Assembly: GCA_002400365.1 (NCBI GenBank) | Contig: DHFK01000103.1 | Location: 1 to 25,993 of the forward strand | DNA from: Anaerolineales bacterium UBA4826 | GTDB lineage: Bacteria; Chloroflexota; Anaerolineae; UBA4142 | Reading direction: 5' to 3' | Length of the DNA: 25,993 bases | Shown: positions 1 through 7,352 of the stretch, piece after piece | How the letters are laid out: every line of letters starts with the position of its first letter | Position numbering within the stretch: position 1 is the first letter of the stretch | Notes under the pieces: generated by a model | Databases searched by the model: none | What the model was told of the DNA's origin: nothing | Seen by the model: only the letters and a program-made list of their open reading frames with translations | Made by a program: the position numbers and the translations under genes

Positions 1-153
1 CTTGACCGCGTCGGCGTAGCGCTTGCCCACCGAGTTGTCGCTCGCGGCAAGCGCGCGCACTTGAAACCACGGGTGCGCGTCGAGCATCTGTACCAAGCGT
101 TGTCCCACGAGTCCGGTCGCGCCGAGAACGGCGACGGGTATTTGGGGTTTCAT
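1..153 (-). CDS. asd: aspartate-semialdehyde dehydrogenase, N-terminal part (cut by window edge)
   Basis: Only the first 51 codons are inside the window; the gene continues beyond base 1. The visible protein starts MKPQIPVAVLGATGLVGQ, a Rossmann NADP-binding loop (GATGLVGQ, residues 11-18), followed by a segment reading HPWFQVRALAASDNSVGKRY. That arrangement matches the start of the archaeal/Chloroflexota-type aspartate-semialdehyde dehydrogenase. The enzyme reduces aspartyl phosphate to the semialdehyde, the step right after aspartate kinase, on the way to lysine, threonine and methionine. The ATG is preceded by GAGGTGG. It lies 58 bases downstream of lysC on the same strand, so it is probably co-transcribed and under the same leader. 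The catalytic Cys and His are outside the window. Confidence 0.85.
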   Translation of the reverse strand, partial: MKPQIPVAVLGATGLVGQRLVQMLDAHPWFQVRALAASDNSVGKRYADAVK

Positions 154-211
154 AGTCCACCTCACGTTTGTAGTGTGCGCCTCGGCGCACCTAACGGCGC
201 TAAAGCGCCTC
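154..211 (-). repeat. two GC-rich hairpins between lysC and asd
   Basis: The short lysC-asd gap holds two perfect hairpins back to back. On the minus strand these are GGCGC-TTTA-GCGCC, just after the lysC stop, and GTGCGC-CGAG-GCGCAC. Neither is followed by a T run, so I do not read them as terminators. They may tune the ratio of lysC to asd message, or be remnants of a dispersed palindromic repeat. Confidence 0.5.
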
Positions 212-1624
212 CTACGAACTCGCGTGCAAATTGAATCCCGCGTGGATCGCGCGCACGGCAGCGTCCGCGTCTTTTTCGTCCATCACCAACGACAAATTGT
301 ATTCCGATGAACCCTGCGCGATCGAGATCACATTCAAGCCGCGCTCGCCCAGGGCGGTGAAGACTTTGGCGGCGATGCCGGGGATACCCTTCATCCCCGC
401 GCCGACGATCGCGACGATCACCACTTGAGACTGCGCCGCGATGCGGTCAATGTTCTGACGCAAGCGCTCCAACTCAAATTCCTTTTCCAACGCCGCGCAC
501 GCGCGGTCGGCGGCGCTCGCTTCGACGACGAAGCAGATGGATTGCTCGGACGACGATTGCGAGATCATCAGGACGTTGATCCCCTCGCGCGCGACGGTCG
601 CGAAAACTTTGGCGGCGACGCCCGGCACGCCCTGCATCCCGCGCCCTTCGACGGTGACGAGACTCAGTCTGCGAATGGCGGTGATCGCTTTCACCGTCCG
701 CCCATTCTTCTTTGGGTCGCGCACGATGCGCGTGCCGGGGTGCGCCGGGTCGAACGTATTGAGGATGCGGATCGGAATAGCGTGCTCGGCGACCGGCGAA
801 ATGGTTTGCGGATGAATTACCTTCGCGCCAAAGTACGACAACTCGGCGGCTTCGGCGTACGAAATCTCGGCAATGGATTGCGCGTCCGGCACGACGCGCG
901 GATCGGCGGTCATCACGCCGTTGACGTCGGTCCAAATCCACACTTCGTCCGCGTCGAGCGCGCTGCCGAGAATCGTCGCGGAATAGTCGCTGCCGCCGCG
1001 TCCGAGCGTCGTCGTGACGCCGGCGCGCGTCGCGCCGATAAAGCCGGTGACGACCGGAATCGCGCCGGCGTCGAGCAGCGGCAACAGCCGCGCGCGGGTT
1101 CTGTCGCGCGTTGCGTCCATCAGCGGACTGGCTTGCGTAAAGCGATCGTCGGTGACGATGAGTTCGGTCGCTTCAACGGCTTGCGCGTTTGCGCCGCTTT
1201 CGCGGAGCGCCTGCGCGAAAATCGGCGCGGTCATACGCTCGCCCAGCGACGCGACCGCGTCGAGCGCGCGCGGCGTCAGTTCGCCTAGAATGTGGATGCT
1301 GCGGCAGAAATCGGCAAAGCCGTCGAGCATGAGCGTGATCTGGTTACGCAGTTCCGTGCGCGCCGCCGAGTCGGCAACCGCGTACTCGAGCGCGACACGG
1401 TACTGTCCGGTGAGCGTGCGCTGCGCCGCGCGATAAGTTTGATCGTCGCCTGCCGCGGCGCGGCGCGCGGCGCGAATGAGCGCATCGGTGACGCCGCTCA
1501 TCGCGCTCACGGCGACGACGATCGAATGTCCCGGCGTCGCGGTGGCAGAGACCAAGCCCGCGGCGTTTTTGATGCGCTGCCCGTCGCCCACTGACGTTCC
1601 GCCGAATTTCATCACGAGTCGCAT
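212..1624 (-). CDS. lysC: aspartate kinase
   Basis: This 470-residue protein catalyses ATP-dependent phosphorylation of aspartate, the first step toward lysine, threonine, methionine and isoleucine. The N-terminus carries the aspartokinase signature KFGGTSVGDGQRI, and the kinase domain (about residues 1-300) contains TTLGRGGSDYSA and the WTDVNGVMTADPR segment. The C-terminal part has two ACT-type regulatory repeats (about 315-390 and 400-470) with ISQSSSEQSI and IAQGSSEYNL, typical of allosteric control by lysine or threonine. The length is usual for a monofunctional aspartokinase; there is no homoserine dehydrogenase fusion. The ATG has a strong Shine-Dalgarno (TAGGAGGCG). A T-box leader with its own promoter lies directly upstream, and asd follows, so this is an aspartate-family biosynthesis operon. 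Confidence 0.97.
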   Translation of the reverse strand: MRLVMKFGGTSVGDGQRIKNAAGLVSATATPGHSIVVAVSAMSGVTDALIRAARRAAAGDDQTYRAAQRTLTGQYRVALEYAVADSAARTELRNQITLMLDGFADFCRSIHILGELTPRALDAVASLGERMTAPIFAQALRESGANAQAVEATELIVTDDRFTQASPLMDATRDRTRARLLPLLDAGAIPVVTGFIGATRAGVTTTLGRGGSDYSATILGSALDADEVWIWTDVNGVMTADPRVVPDAQSIAEISYAEAAELSYFGAKVIHPQTISPVAEHAIPIRILNTFDPAHPGTRIVRDPKKNGRTVKAITAIRRLSLVTVEGRGMQGVPGVAAKVFATVAREGINVLMISQSSSEQSICFVVEASAADRACAALEKEFELERLRQNIDRIAAQSQVVIVAIVGAGMKGIPGIAAKVFTALGERGLNVISIAQGSSEYNLSLVMDEKDADAAVRAIHAGFNLHASS

Positions 1625-1905
1625 ATCGCCTCCTACGCATTTTGTATCCTACGAAAACAAAAAGACTCTCGCGTCCTTGTTGGGACGAGAGAGTCTCCCG
1701 CGGTTCCACCCAGATTCGCACACGCGCTTCGTCGAACGCGTGCGCTCTTGCTGCGCCGATAACGGAGGCGCCGGAGCGGCTCGCAAGTGGTTTTCGCTGA
1801 GGGCTGGTCAACCCGGTTCTCAATCGCAACCGCGCGCCCGGGTCTTCCTGTGACTGCGTTCTCAGTTACTCGTTTTGGTCATCGCCGACGTTGGATGTTC
1901 AGTTG
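1625..1905 (-). ncRNA. T-box riboswitch leader of lysC, probably threonine-responsive
   Basis: This 321-base gene-free stretch is a T-box leader. The conserved antiterminator sequence TGGGTGGAACCGCG is at 1699-1712 on the minus strand, followed directly by the terminator. Near the 5' end the RNA reads GATGACCAAAACGAGTAA, matching the stem I start and AGUA loop-E element of T-boxes. On the 3' side of stem I, GCGAAAACCACTTG offers the specifier ACC (1789-1791), a threonine codon. The UGGA in the bulge predicts a tRNA with discriminator U. I think this fits tRNA-Thr better than Asn (AAC, one base over). T-box identity is certain by motif; the amino acid is inferred. Uncharged tRNA would favour antitermination and lysC expression. 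Confidence 0.92.
1654..1696 (-). terminator. T-box leader intrinsic terminator before lysC
   Basis: On the minus strand a 14-bp stem with one mismatch (AGACTCTCTCGTCC paired with GGACGCGAGAGTCT) has a six-base loop and is followed by TTTTTGTTTT. It starts just after the conserved T-box sequence, as expected for the terminator half of a transcriptional T-box switch. Confidence 0.93.
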
Positions 1906-1911
1906 GGCGAG

Positions 1912-1940
1912 ATTATACCACAGAAACGCAGGGGTTACAA
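1912..1940 (-). promoter_or_regulatory. sigma-70-type promoter of the lysC T-box operon
   Basis: The minus strand reads TTGTAA (1935-1940), a 17-base spacer, then TATAAT (1912-1917). Transcription would start near 1905, right at the T-box 5' end. The -35 hexamer begins only 5 bases after the stop codon of the upstream decahaem gene. Confidence 0.88.
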
Positions 1941-1945
1941 CCGCT

Positions 1946-4114
1946 TTACTTGTGCGCTTTGCTTACGGCAGTGTCCCTGCCTTCGGCGTGGCAGACGACG
2001 CACGTTTCGGTCTTGTCCGCCGTGGTCATCAGACTGATGTGTCCTTTGGCGGGTGCGCTGTCGTGACAACCCGTGCACACCGAGGTGATCGGTGGTCTGG
2101 TCGTGCCGCCGACTGTGATGCCTAGATCGGTGGCGGGCAAGGGCAAGAGGTTCGTGTTCGGGAGATGGCACTTGGCGCAATTCGCGCGATTCCCCGGGTA
2201 AACCACTTCTCCATAGTTGACTCTTCCGTTGATGACGTACGGAGTCGTCGCCTCTTCACCCGTGTGAATCCGGTGGATCATGTACTCAAACGAAATGGAT
2301 TCAGGCGTGCCGGGCGCGGGCGTGCGATCAACCGCGTTCACGCGATGACAGAACACGCAGAAATCGGGATTCTGGCGCGAGCCGCCGTGAATCGAAAAAC
2401 CGGCGCGCGCGCCAATGCTTTGGTGGCATTTGTTGCAGTCCGCGCGATCAACGATGGGGCGGCGCGCCACGGCTTTGGCATCCGTCACCGGAAAGTAGAA
2501 GACGGGATTGTAGCCGGCATCGCGCGCAAAGTACGGCGTCTTGCCGTCCGCGGCGAGCAGCGTCGAACCATCCGCCTTCTTCAGGGTGGTACTGATGTAA
2601 CCTTGCGCGGCGATTGCAAACGAGCCCTTGGCGTCAGCAGGAATGGTATTGGAGAAGGTGTAGGTGTAGTTGCCACTGCCAGCGTCTTTGGCTTTGGTAG
2701 CGACGGCGGGAGTGGTGACCAGCGATTCGCTCCAAGAGTTGGTGAAATCTGTCGTGGGACCAGCCATGACCAAGGAGAGACTCCACATCTCTTTGGGATC
2801 AATCGTCTTGCCGTCCTTGTCTTTGATGTTGAACGTGACGGTCGGGTTCTGACCCGGCTTGGTGTCTTTGACGTCAACGAGGGTGAATTTCACGCCGCGC
2901 AGTTGCTTGGAGGCGTCCGGGATCGTGTGCGCGCCGACGACGGAGGCGTCGAACTCTTTGCCGGAATCGGGTTGATGGCAAGCCTTGCAGGTGTTGTCAT
3001 TCGTCTGCGGTCCGCCAACATGCCCCTTGCCGCCCGTGGTGGATTTGCCGGTTGCCCAGTCAATGTCGTCGTGGCAGGAGCCGCAGGCGGCGCGGCTGGG
3101 CGCGGCTTTCCAGTTGTCGGCGTTCTTTGCGCCGGGCTGGTGGCAGGTCGTACAGTTGCGGATGTCTTGCGGAAAAGTGGCTTTGGAAAAGTCGGCGTTA
3201 CTGCTGACCAGGAAGTAGGGTTTCCCGGCTTTGACGTTCTGCAAGTTGGCGCCGCGATGGATCTTGTGCACCATGACCTTAAAGTCAATCGTGTTGCCGC
3301 TGGCGGTATCAAAGCTTCGTTCAGTATGACACAGTACGCAGTAAGCAACATCGACGCGCGAGCCGTGAACGCGCAGAGGATCGTGGCACTGATTGCACGC
3401 TTCGGTCTTGACGACTTCGCGGACGTTCGGCGTGCCACCAGCCGGCACAAAGGCAAACGTGGCGTTAGCCCGCTCGGTGCTATTGTTGCGCGTTACCTGC
3501 AAGCCGACGACAGTCGTTGCGGCTTTGTCATAGTTGGCTGGGATCGTGCCGGTAAAGGTGTACGTAAAGCCAGTATCTGTATCGACTAGCTTGCCGCCCC
3601 GATCATTTGTTTCTTGGAGCGTGGCGGTTTTGAGCACGGCTGGAAGCGTTTGGGTGTACCACGTGTACGTTGTGCCGCTGACAACTCGGGTGACATAGTC
3701 TTCGTAGCGCGTCAAGCCCGAATCTTTGTCGGCGACCACTTTGGAAATCGCGATACGGACACTGTTCGCGTCCAGATCGGCACGCTTGAGCAGATTGCCT
3801 TGGCCGTCAGTCAATTTGAACGTGACGACCGGCTTGTTGTCCGCGCCGATCTCGACCTTTGAGATTTCTGCCTTGAGCCCGGGACCGGGGGAAACAGGCG
3901 CGGCTTTGCCGGGTGCGCCGGCAGGCCCAGCGGGTCCTGCAGGTCCAGCCGGTCCAGGCGCACCCGGTGCGCCCGGCACGCCGGTTGCGCCGGGCGCACC
4001 CGCGGGGCCGGCGGGCCCCGTCGCGGCGGGCGCCGGGCTAGTGCACCCGACCACGAGCGCGAGTGCGAGCGCAACCAGGGCAATCGCAAGAATAACTACG
4101 GCGTTTCGTTTCAT
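1946..4114 (-). CDS. decahaem c-type cytochrome lipoprotein, OmcA/MtrC-like, with collagen-like stalk
   Basis: This 722-residue secreted decahaem cytochrome is probably a cell-surface electron-transfer protein. Residues 1-24 are a lipoprotein signal ending LVVGC, with Cys24 as lipidation site. Residues 33-71 are 13 collagen-type Gly-X-Y triplets. Ten CxxCH sites begin at C240, 259, 321, 344, 376, 560, 586, 646, 680 and 705. They form two pentahaem clusters separated by a beta-rich domain (about 405-550), with another beta domain at 78-225. This is the four-domain MtrC/OmcA layout. The ATG at 4114 is chosen because it follows AGGAGGAGC and opens the signal peptide; the upstream in-frame extension overlaps the leader RNA. 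It has its own promoter and leader. No MtrA/MtrB-type porin partners are present. The family is clear; the electron acceptor is unknown. Confidence 0.93.
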   Translation of the reverse strand: MKRNAVVILAIALVALALALVVGCTSPAPAATGPAGPAGAPGATGVPGAPGAPGPAGPAGPAGPAGAPGKAAPVSPGPGLKAEISKVEIGADNKPVVTFKLTDGQGNLLKRADLDANSVRIAISKVVADKDSGLTRYEDYVTRVVSGTTYTWYTQTLPAVLKTATLQETNDRGGKLVDTDTGFTYTFTGTIPANYDKAATTVVGLQVTRNNSTERANATFAFVPAGGTPNVREVVKTEACNQCHDPLRVHGSRVDVAYCVLCHTERSFDTASGNTIDFKVMVHKIHRGANLQNVKAGKPYFLVSSNADFSKATFPQDIRNCTTCHQPGAKNADNWKAAPSRAACGSCHDDIDWATGKSTTGGKGHVGGPQTNDNTCKACHQPDSGKEFDASVVGAHTIPDASKQLRGVKFTLVDVKDTKPGQNPTVTFNIKDKDGKTIDPKEMWSLSLVMAGPTTDFTNSWSESLVTTPAVATKAKDAGSGNYTYTFSNTIPADAKGSFAIAAQGYISTTLKKADGSTLLAADGKTPYFARDAGYNPVFYFPVTDAKAVARRPIVDRADCNKCHQSIGARAGFSIHGGSRQNPDFCVFCHRVNAVDRTPAPGTPESISFEYMIHRIHTGEEATTPYVINGRVNYGEVVYPGNRANCAKCHLPNTNLLPLPATDLGITVGGTTRPPITSVCTGCHDSAPAKGHISLMTTADKTETCVVCHAEGRDTAVSKAHK

Positions 4115-4206
4115 CGAGATTGCTCCTCCTCGAGAGATGGGGGTTGGCGCCATCCTTGTGTAGGTTGGCGATTGAACCGCGCTTGCGCCTGCGGGGCAGT
4201 TCCAAC

Positions 4207-4292
4207 AAACAAAAAGCCCTCGGTCGCAAAAACGCGTCCGAAGGCAAATCACCACCTTCAGTGAAGTACGATGCCATCCTTAGCATCGCCGC
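4207..4292 (-). ncRNA. cytochrome-associated structured leader RNA, copy 1
   Basis: This is one of three near-identical leaders upstream of the three cytochrome lipoprotein genes. In transcript order it has: hairpin 1 (4270-4287, GATGC / GCATC, 8-base loop TAAGGATG); hairpin 2 (4249-4264, TCAC / GTGA, 8-base loop TGAAGGTG); then a terminator hairpin (4216-4245) followed by TTTTTGTTT. The segment GAAGG in hairpin 2 can pair instead with CCTTC at the start of the terminator stem. That gives mutually exclusive structures, as in a riboswitch or attenuator. I do not recognise the family. With the promoter and a downstream terminator for the other decahaem gene it fills the 318-base gap 4115-4432. 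Confidence 0.8.
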
Positions 4293-4306
4293 ACATCTAC
4301 GGCTCG

Positions 4307-4350
4307 ATTATACAACAGACAGAAGGGGAGAAAGTATCAATTTTCCGTCC
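4307..4350 (-). promoter_or_regulatory. promoter and conserved upstream box of decahaem gene 1946-4114
   Basis: The -10 TATAAT is at 4307-4312 on the minus strand, exactly 19 bases before hairpin 1. Fifteen bases upstream lies a box (4328-4350) reading GGACGGAAA, two variable bases, TGATACTTTCTC. The same box at the same distance occurs before the second decahaem gene. The sequence at the -35 position (ACTTTC, spacer 17) is poor, which suggests the box binds an activator. Confidence 0.7.
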
Positions 4351-4390
4351 AAAAGCACCGGATTTGGAGAACCACGGGCACCCCGCAAAG

Positions 4391-4419
4391 GTGCGACGCA
4401 CCGACGAGGTGCGTCGCAC
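4391..4419 (-). terminator. probable terminator of the larger decahaem gene
   Basis: A perfect 12-bp stem, GTGCGACGCACC with loop TCGTC, lies 13 bases after the stop codon of the 872-residue cytochrome. The T run after it is short (TTT), so termination may be incomplete. Confidence 0.6.
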
Positions 4420-4432
4420 ACACGCTCGTAAA

Positions 4433-7051
4433 TTACTTGCGCTCTGGCTCGCGCGGATACGGCGGCTTGTAGGGATTGGAGATATTGTGCGCCTTGTCCG
4501 GCGAAAACTCTTTGCCGGCGCCGTGGCAAACCGTACAGGTCTCTACCTCGTCCCGGCCGTACGGATCGCCGGGTGTCGGGTCCAGCGTATTCAACTTGGC
4601 GTGAGTTCTCGCCTTGTCCGAGTCGTGACAAGCCAAACACGCCAGTCGCGACGGATTCTGTTTCCACGCTGGACTGCCTTTGGAGTCGTGACACTTGACG
4701 CAGTTTCTGACATCCTGCGGAAAGATCACTTCGTTGAACGCATTGGGATTCCCCGCATAGATTTCCTCAGGCCGCTCCAGGTACCGTCCAAAGTGAATGC
4801 CGTGGACCCGCCGGGAGAGCGGCACCGCGCCAAAGCCGCTCCAACCGCTCGTCGAGGTTCCACCCAGTCTCGCAAAACTGTCGCCGGTGGCGTAACGCGA
4901 ATAGTCGTGGCACGCCTTGCAATAGTCGGTGTCGAACGGCTCGGGATGTTGGGGGCCTGCGTCCAGGTGCCAGATGGTCTTGCCATGACAGTCGGTGCAG
5001 TTCGTCGCCACTTTTGGCTCTACCGTTTCGGTGCCGATCTGAAAGGTCATAAAGCCGATTGTTGAACGGCTCACATCTGGCAACTTGCCAGCGATGGGTT
5101 GCGCCCACACGTACACCATGTAGGTGCCAGCCGGCAAGCCCTTCACATCGTCCAACTGGTAGGTGATGTTCTGCGCGCTGCGCGTCACGTTCGGATCGCT
5201 ATAGTCGAGCGGGTCGGAGAGTTTGCGCAGATCGTTGATCGGATACGAGCCCTGCCCGATCACGACGTACGGCTCCATGGTCGTGCCGACGGTCGTACCG
5301 CCGCGCGCGAGCGGCAAGCCGCCCGGTTTCCAGCCCATGATCGTCGTGACCTTGCTGTTGTGGATTTCGATGCGCGAGTTCGCGCCTTGGAGATTGCTGC
5401 GGATCGCCACCGTGCCAGCGGTTTCGTTCGCGGTGATCGTGACATCTTTCAAGTTGGCGAGCAGCCAATCCTTAACCTGGGTCGGCGTTTGCAAGCCCAC
5501 TGGCGCGGCGAGTTCTTGAGGCGGATTGCCATTGACCGCGATCTTGAAGGTGTCGCCCGCCGCAAAGGTCCACCCCTTTGGCGTGCCGGTCGCCGCTTTG
5601 GCGTTCGTGGCAGAAGCGCGCAACTTGCTGTTGCCATTCTTCGCCGCGTTGGTCAGCACCGGTACGGACTCGTAACGCGGGCCATAGACAAAGAGACCGG
5701 CGGTCGAAAAATTGGCGTTGTCAACTTTCGTGTGGTCGGCGAGCGCATTGCCCTTGTCATCTTTGATGACGAGCGTTACCACCGGCTTTTCGCCGGCACC
5801 GTAGAACTTGCCATTCTTCGGCGGGGTCATACTCACCGCAACTTGGTTCACCGGTTGGCTGACCTTGTGCGCTTCTGCGATCGGCTTGGCGCCGCCGGTA
5901 TCCGGGGGATGGCAACCGGCGCAAGTCGTATCGTTGGGCTGAGGTCCTCCTTTGTGGGCTACGGCAGTCTTGGGCATGCTGGCGGCATCGCCGAACCAGG
6001 TATTGTCGTGACACGAACCGCAGGCAAGGCGTGTGGGCGCGGTCTTCCAGCGATCGTCCACGTGGCAGGTGGTACAGTTCTTGACGTTCGCCGGGAAGAT
6101 GACGCCCGTATAGTTCCTAAAGACACCCTTCTGCGGGTCGGTATTCGACGGGTTCTTTAGGTCTTCGCCATTATGCACGCCATGCGCGCGGAATACGATC
6201 GGGTCGGGGACGCGGGTCGTACCATCCGTCGGCGAGGTAAAGGCGGCGTAACCTTCGTTGTTGTGGCAACTCTTGCAGGTCCGCACCGGCACTGCATCAA
6301 TCGAGGGGCTGCCGTAGGGACTTCTGCCCGGATCAACGTGATGGAGATAGAACTGTCCATTCAAAGCCCCCAGGTGGCAAGCCGCGCACTTTTCTTTTTC
6401 TACGATTTGCTTCTCGACCGTCGCCGTGCCGAGTTGGAAATCGGCAAGCGCAAACGCTTGATTCACGGGCGGGGTGCCCTTTTTCACCGCCCACACCGAC
6501 ACGGTGTAGGTGCCCGGCTCTTCGTTGCTGACCGGTTGGAACGTATATTTCAACACGTTCCCATCGGTCTGCACGTTGGTATCTTTCAAGAGGTCAATGT
6601 AGTGATGCGGAGTTTTGGTTCGGTCGGTGGTGGCATTCAGCAGTTTGACCGCCGTGACGGTCTTGGCTGTTTCCTGGGGTCCGAACGCGTAAAGATTGAG
6701 CGTGGCAAAATCATCTTTGGTGAGCGCGCCGCCAAACTTGTCTTTCAGCGTCACGGTGACCACAAGTTTCTCGCCGGCCACCAGGTGCGTCCCGTTCGCC
6801 GGCTTGGAGAGACTAACGATCACATCCATGCCGGTGTCGGTGCCTGGCGGCAGGGGCGCTGGTTTACCTGCCGGGCCGGCGGGTCCCGCGGGGCCCTGGG
6901 AGCCGGCGGGTCCTGCTGGACCTTGCGCGCCAGCAGGTCCTTGCGCCCCGGCGGCGCCCGGCGCGCCGGGCGCCGTGGTGCAACCTACTGCGAGCGCGAC
7001 TGCGAACACAACCAGGGCAGTCGCAAGAATAACAATCGTGTTTCGTTTCAT
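4433..7051 (-). CDS. decahaem c-type cytochrome lipoprotein with collagen-like stalk (larger paralogue)
   Basis: This 872-residue paralogue has the same N-terminal plan as its downstream neighbour: MKRN start, lipoprotein signal with Cys24 (LAVGC) and 12 collagen-type triplets (29-64). Ten CxxCH motifs begin at C222, 259, 326, 344, 377, 685, 711, 784, 805 and 839. They are two pentahaem clusters of MtrC/OmcA type separated by an unusually long segment (about 400-680). Part of that segment (495-565: AAGDTFKIAVNG, then GTVAIRSNLQGANSRIEI) resembles the beta motif of flagellin/hook inserts, a resemblance I infer by eye. The ATG follows GAAGGAGGAG. It has its own leader RNA and promoter and a terminator hairpin behind it, so it can be expressed independently of its neighbours. 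Likely role: surface electron transfer to minerals, partner cells or other cytochromes. Confidence 0.92.
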   Translation of the reverse strand: MKRNTIVILATALVVFAVALAVGCTTAPGAPGAAGAQGPAGAQGPAGPAGSQGPAGPAGPAGKPAPLPPGTDTGMDVIVSLSKPANGTHLVAGEKLVVTVTLKDKFGGALTKDDFATLNLYAFGPQETAKTVTAVKLLNATTDRTKTPHHYIDLLKDTNVQTDGNVLKYTFQPVSNEEPGTYTVSVWAVKKGTPPVNQAFALADFQLGTATVEKQIVEKEKCAACHLGALNGQFYLHHVDPGRSPYGSPSIDAVPVRTCKSCHNNEGYAAFTSPTDGTTRVPDPIVFRAHGVHNGEDLKNPSNTDPQKGVFRNYTGVIFPANVKNCTTCHVDDRWKTAPTRLACGSCHDNTWFGDAASMPKTAVAHKGGPQPNDTTCAGCHPPDTGGAKPIAEAHKVSQPVNQVAVSMTPPKNGKFYGAGEKPVVTLVIKDDKGNALADHTKVDNANFSTAGLFVYGPRYESVPVLTNAAKNGNSKLRASATNAKAATGTPKGWTFAAGDTFKIAVNGNPPQELAAPVGLQTPTQVKDWLLANLKDVTITANETAGTVAIRSNLQGANSRIEIHNSKVTTIMGWKPGGLPLARGGTTVGTTMEPYVVIGQGSYPINDLRKLSDPLDYSDPNVTRSAQNITYQLDDVKGLPAGTYMVYVWAQPIAGKLPDVSRSTIGFMTFQIGTETVEPKVATNCTDCHGKTIWHLDAGPQHPEPFDTDYCKACHDYSRYATGDSFARLGGTSTSGWSGFGAVPLSRRVHGIHFGRYLERPEEIYAGNPNAFNEVIFPQDVRNCVKCHDSKGSPAWKQNPSRLACLACHDSDKARTHAKLNTLDPTPGDPYGRDEVETCTVCHGAGKEFSPDKAHNISNPYKPPYPREPERK

Positions 7052-7140
7052 TTGGATACTCCTCCTTCTGGAAGATTGGGACTAATGCTGTCCTTACCGC
7101 AGATTGGAAACTGAGCATCACCTCGCTTCCGTTACACCGA

Positions 7141-7228
7141 AAACAAAAGCCTTCAGGCGCGAAGACGCGCCCGAAGGCAATCACCACCTTCAGTGAATTT
7201 GTGATGCCGTCATCAGCATCGCCACTTG
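7141..7228 (-). ncRNA. cytochrome-associated structured leader RNA, copy 2
   Basis: This has the same architecture as the other two copies. Hairpin 1 is GATGC / GCATC with loop TGATGACG (7203-7220); hairpin 2 is TCAC / GTGA with loop TGAAGGTG (7181-7196). The terminator stem (7149-7178) starts GCCTTCGGGCGCG and is followed by TTTTGTTT. The alternative GAAGG / CCTTC pairing is kept. It sits in the 301-base gap 7052-7352, 97 bases before the decahaem ATG. Apart from the promoter and a weak terminator of the upstream gene, I see nothing else in this gap. Confidence 0.8.
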
Positions 7229-7239
7229 CCTATGGTTTG

Positions 7240-7283
7240 GTTATACGATAGACGTAGATAGAGAAAGTATCACCTTTCCGTCC
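7240..7283 (-). promoter_or_regulatory. promoter and conserved upstream box of decahaem gene 4433-7051
   Basis: The -10 TATAAC is at 7240-7245, 19 bases before hairpin 1. The conserved box (GGACGGAAA, two bases, TGATACTTTCTC) is at 7261-7283, 15 bases upstream of the -10, the same as at the other decahaem gene. Flanking spacers are not conserved, so the box itself appears to be under selection. Confidence 0.7.
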
Positions 7284-7326
7284 GAAGGCGGTGAACCATC
7301 GGCCTTCTCCAGTTGCCGGGCGATAC

Positions 7327-7350
7327 AAAAGCCGGGGCAGATTCGCCGGC
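7327..7350 (-). terminator. weak terminator after the tetrahaem gene
   Basis: Right after the tetrahaem stop codon the minus strand shows GCCGG, a ten-base loop and CCGGC, then TTTT. The stem is only 5 bp, so this is a low-confidence call. Confidence 0.35.
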
Positions 7351-7352
7351 GG

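Noticed and set aside
2165..3589. Long open frame (474 codons) on the plus strand opposite the decahaem gene
   Set aside because: It is the antisense shadow of a GC-rich gene with ten CxxCH motifs and a signal peptide; its own protein has no domain, signal or ribosome site.
3890..4030. GC-rich tandem repeats as a CRISPR or DNA repeat locus
   Set aside because: They are the codons for the Gly-X-Y collagen-like stalk, in frame, with no spacers.
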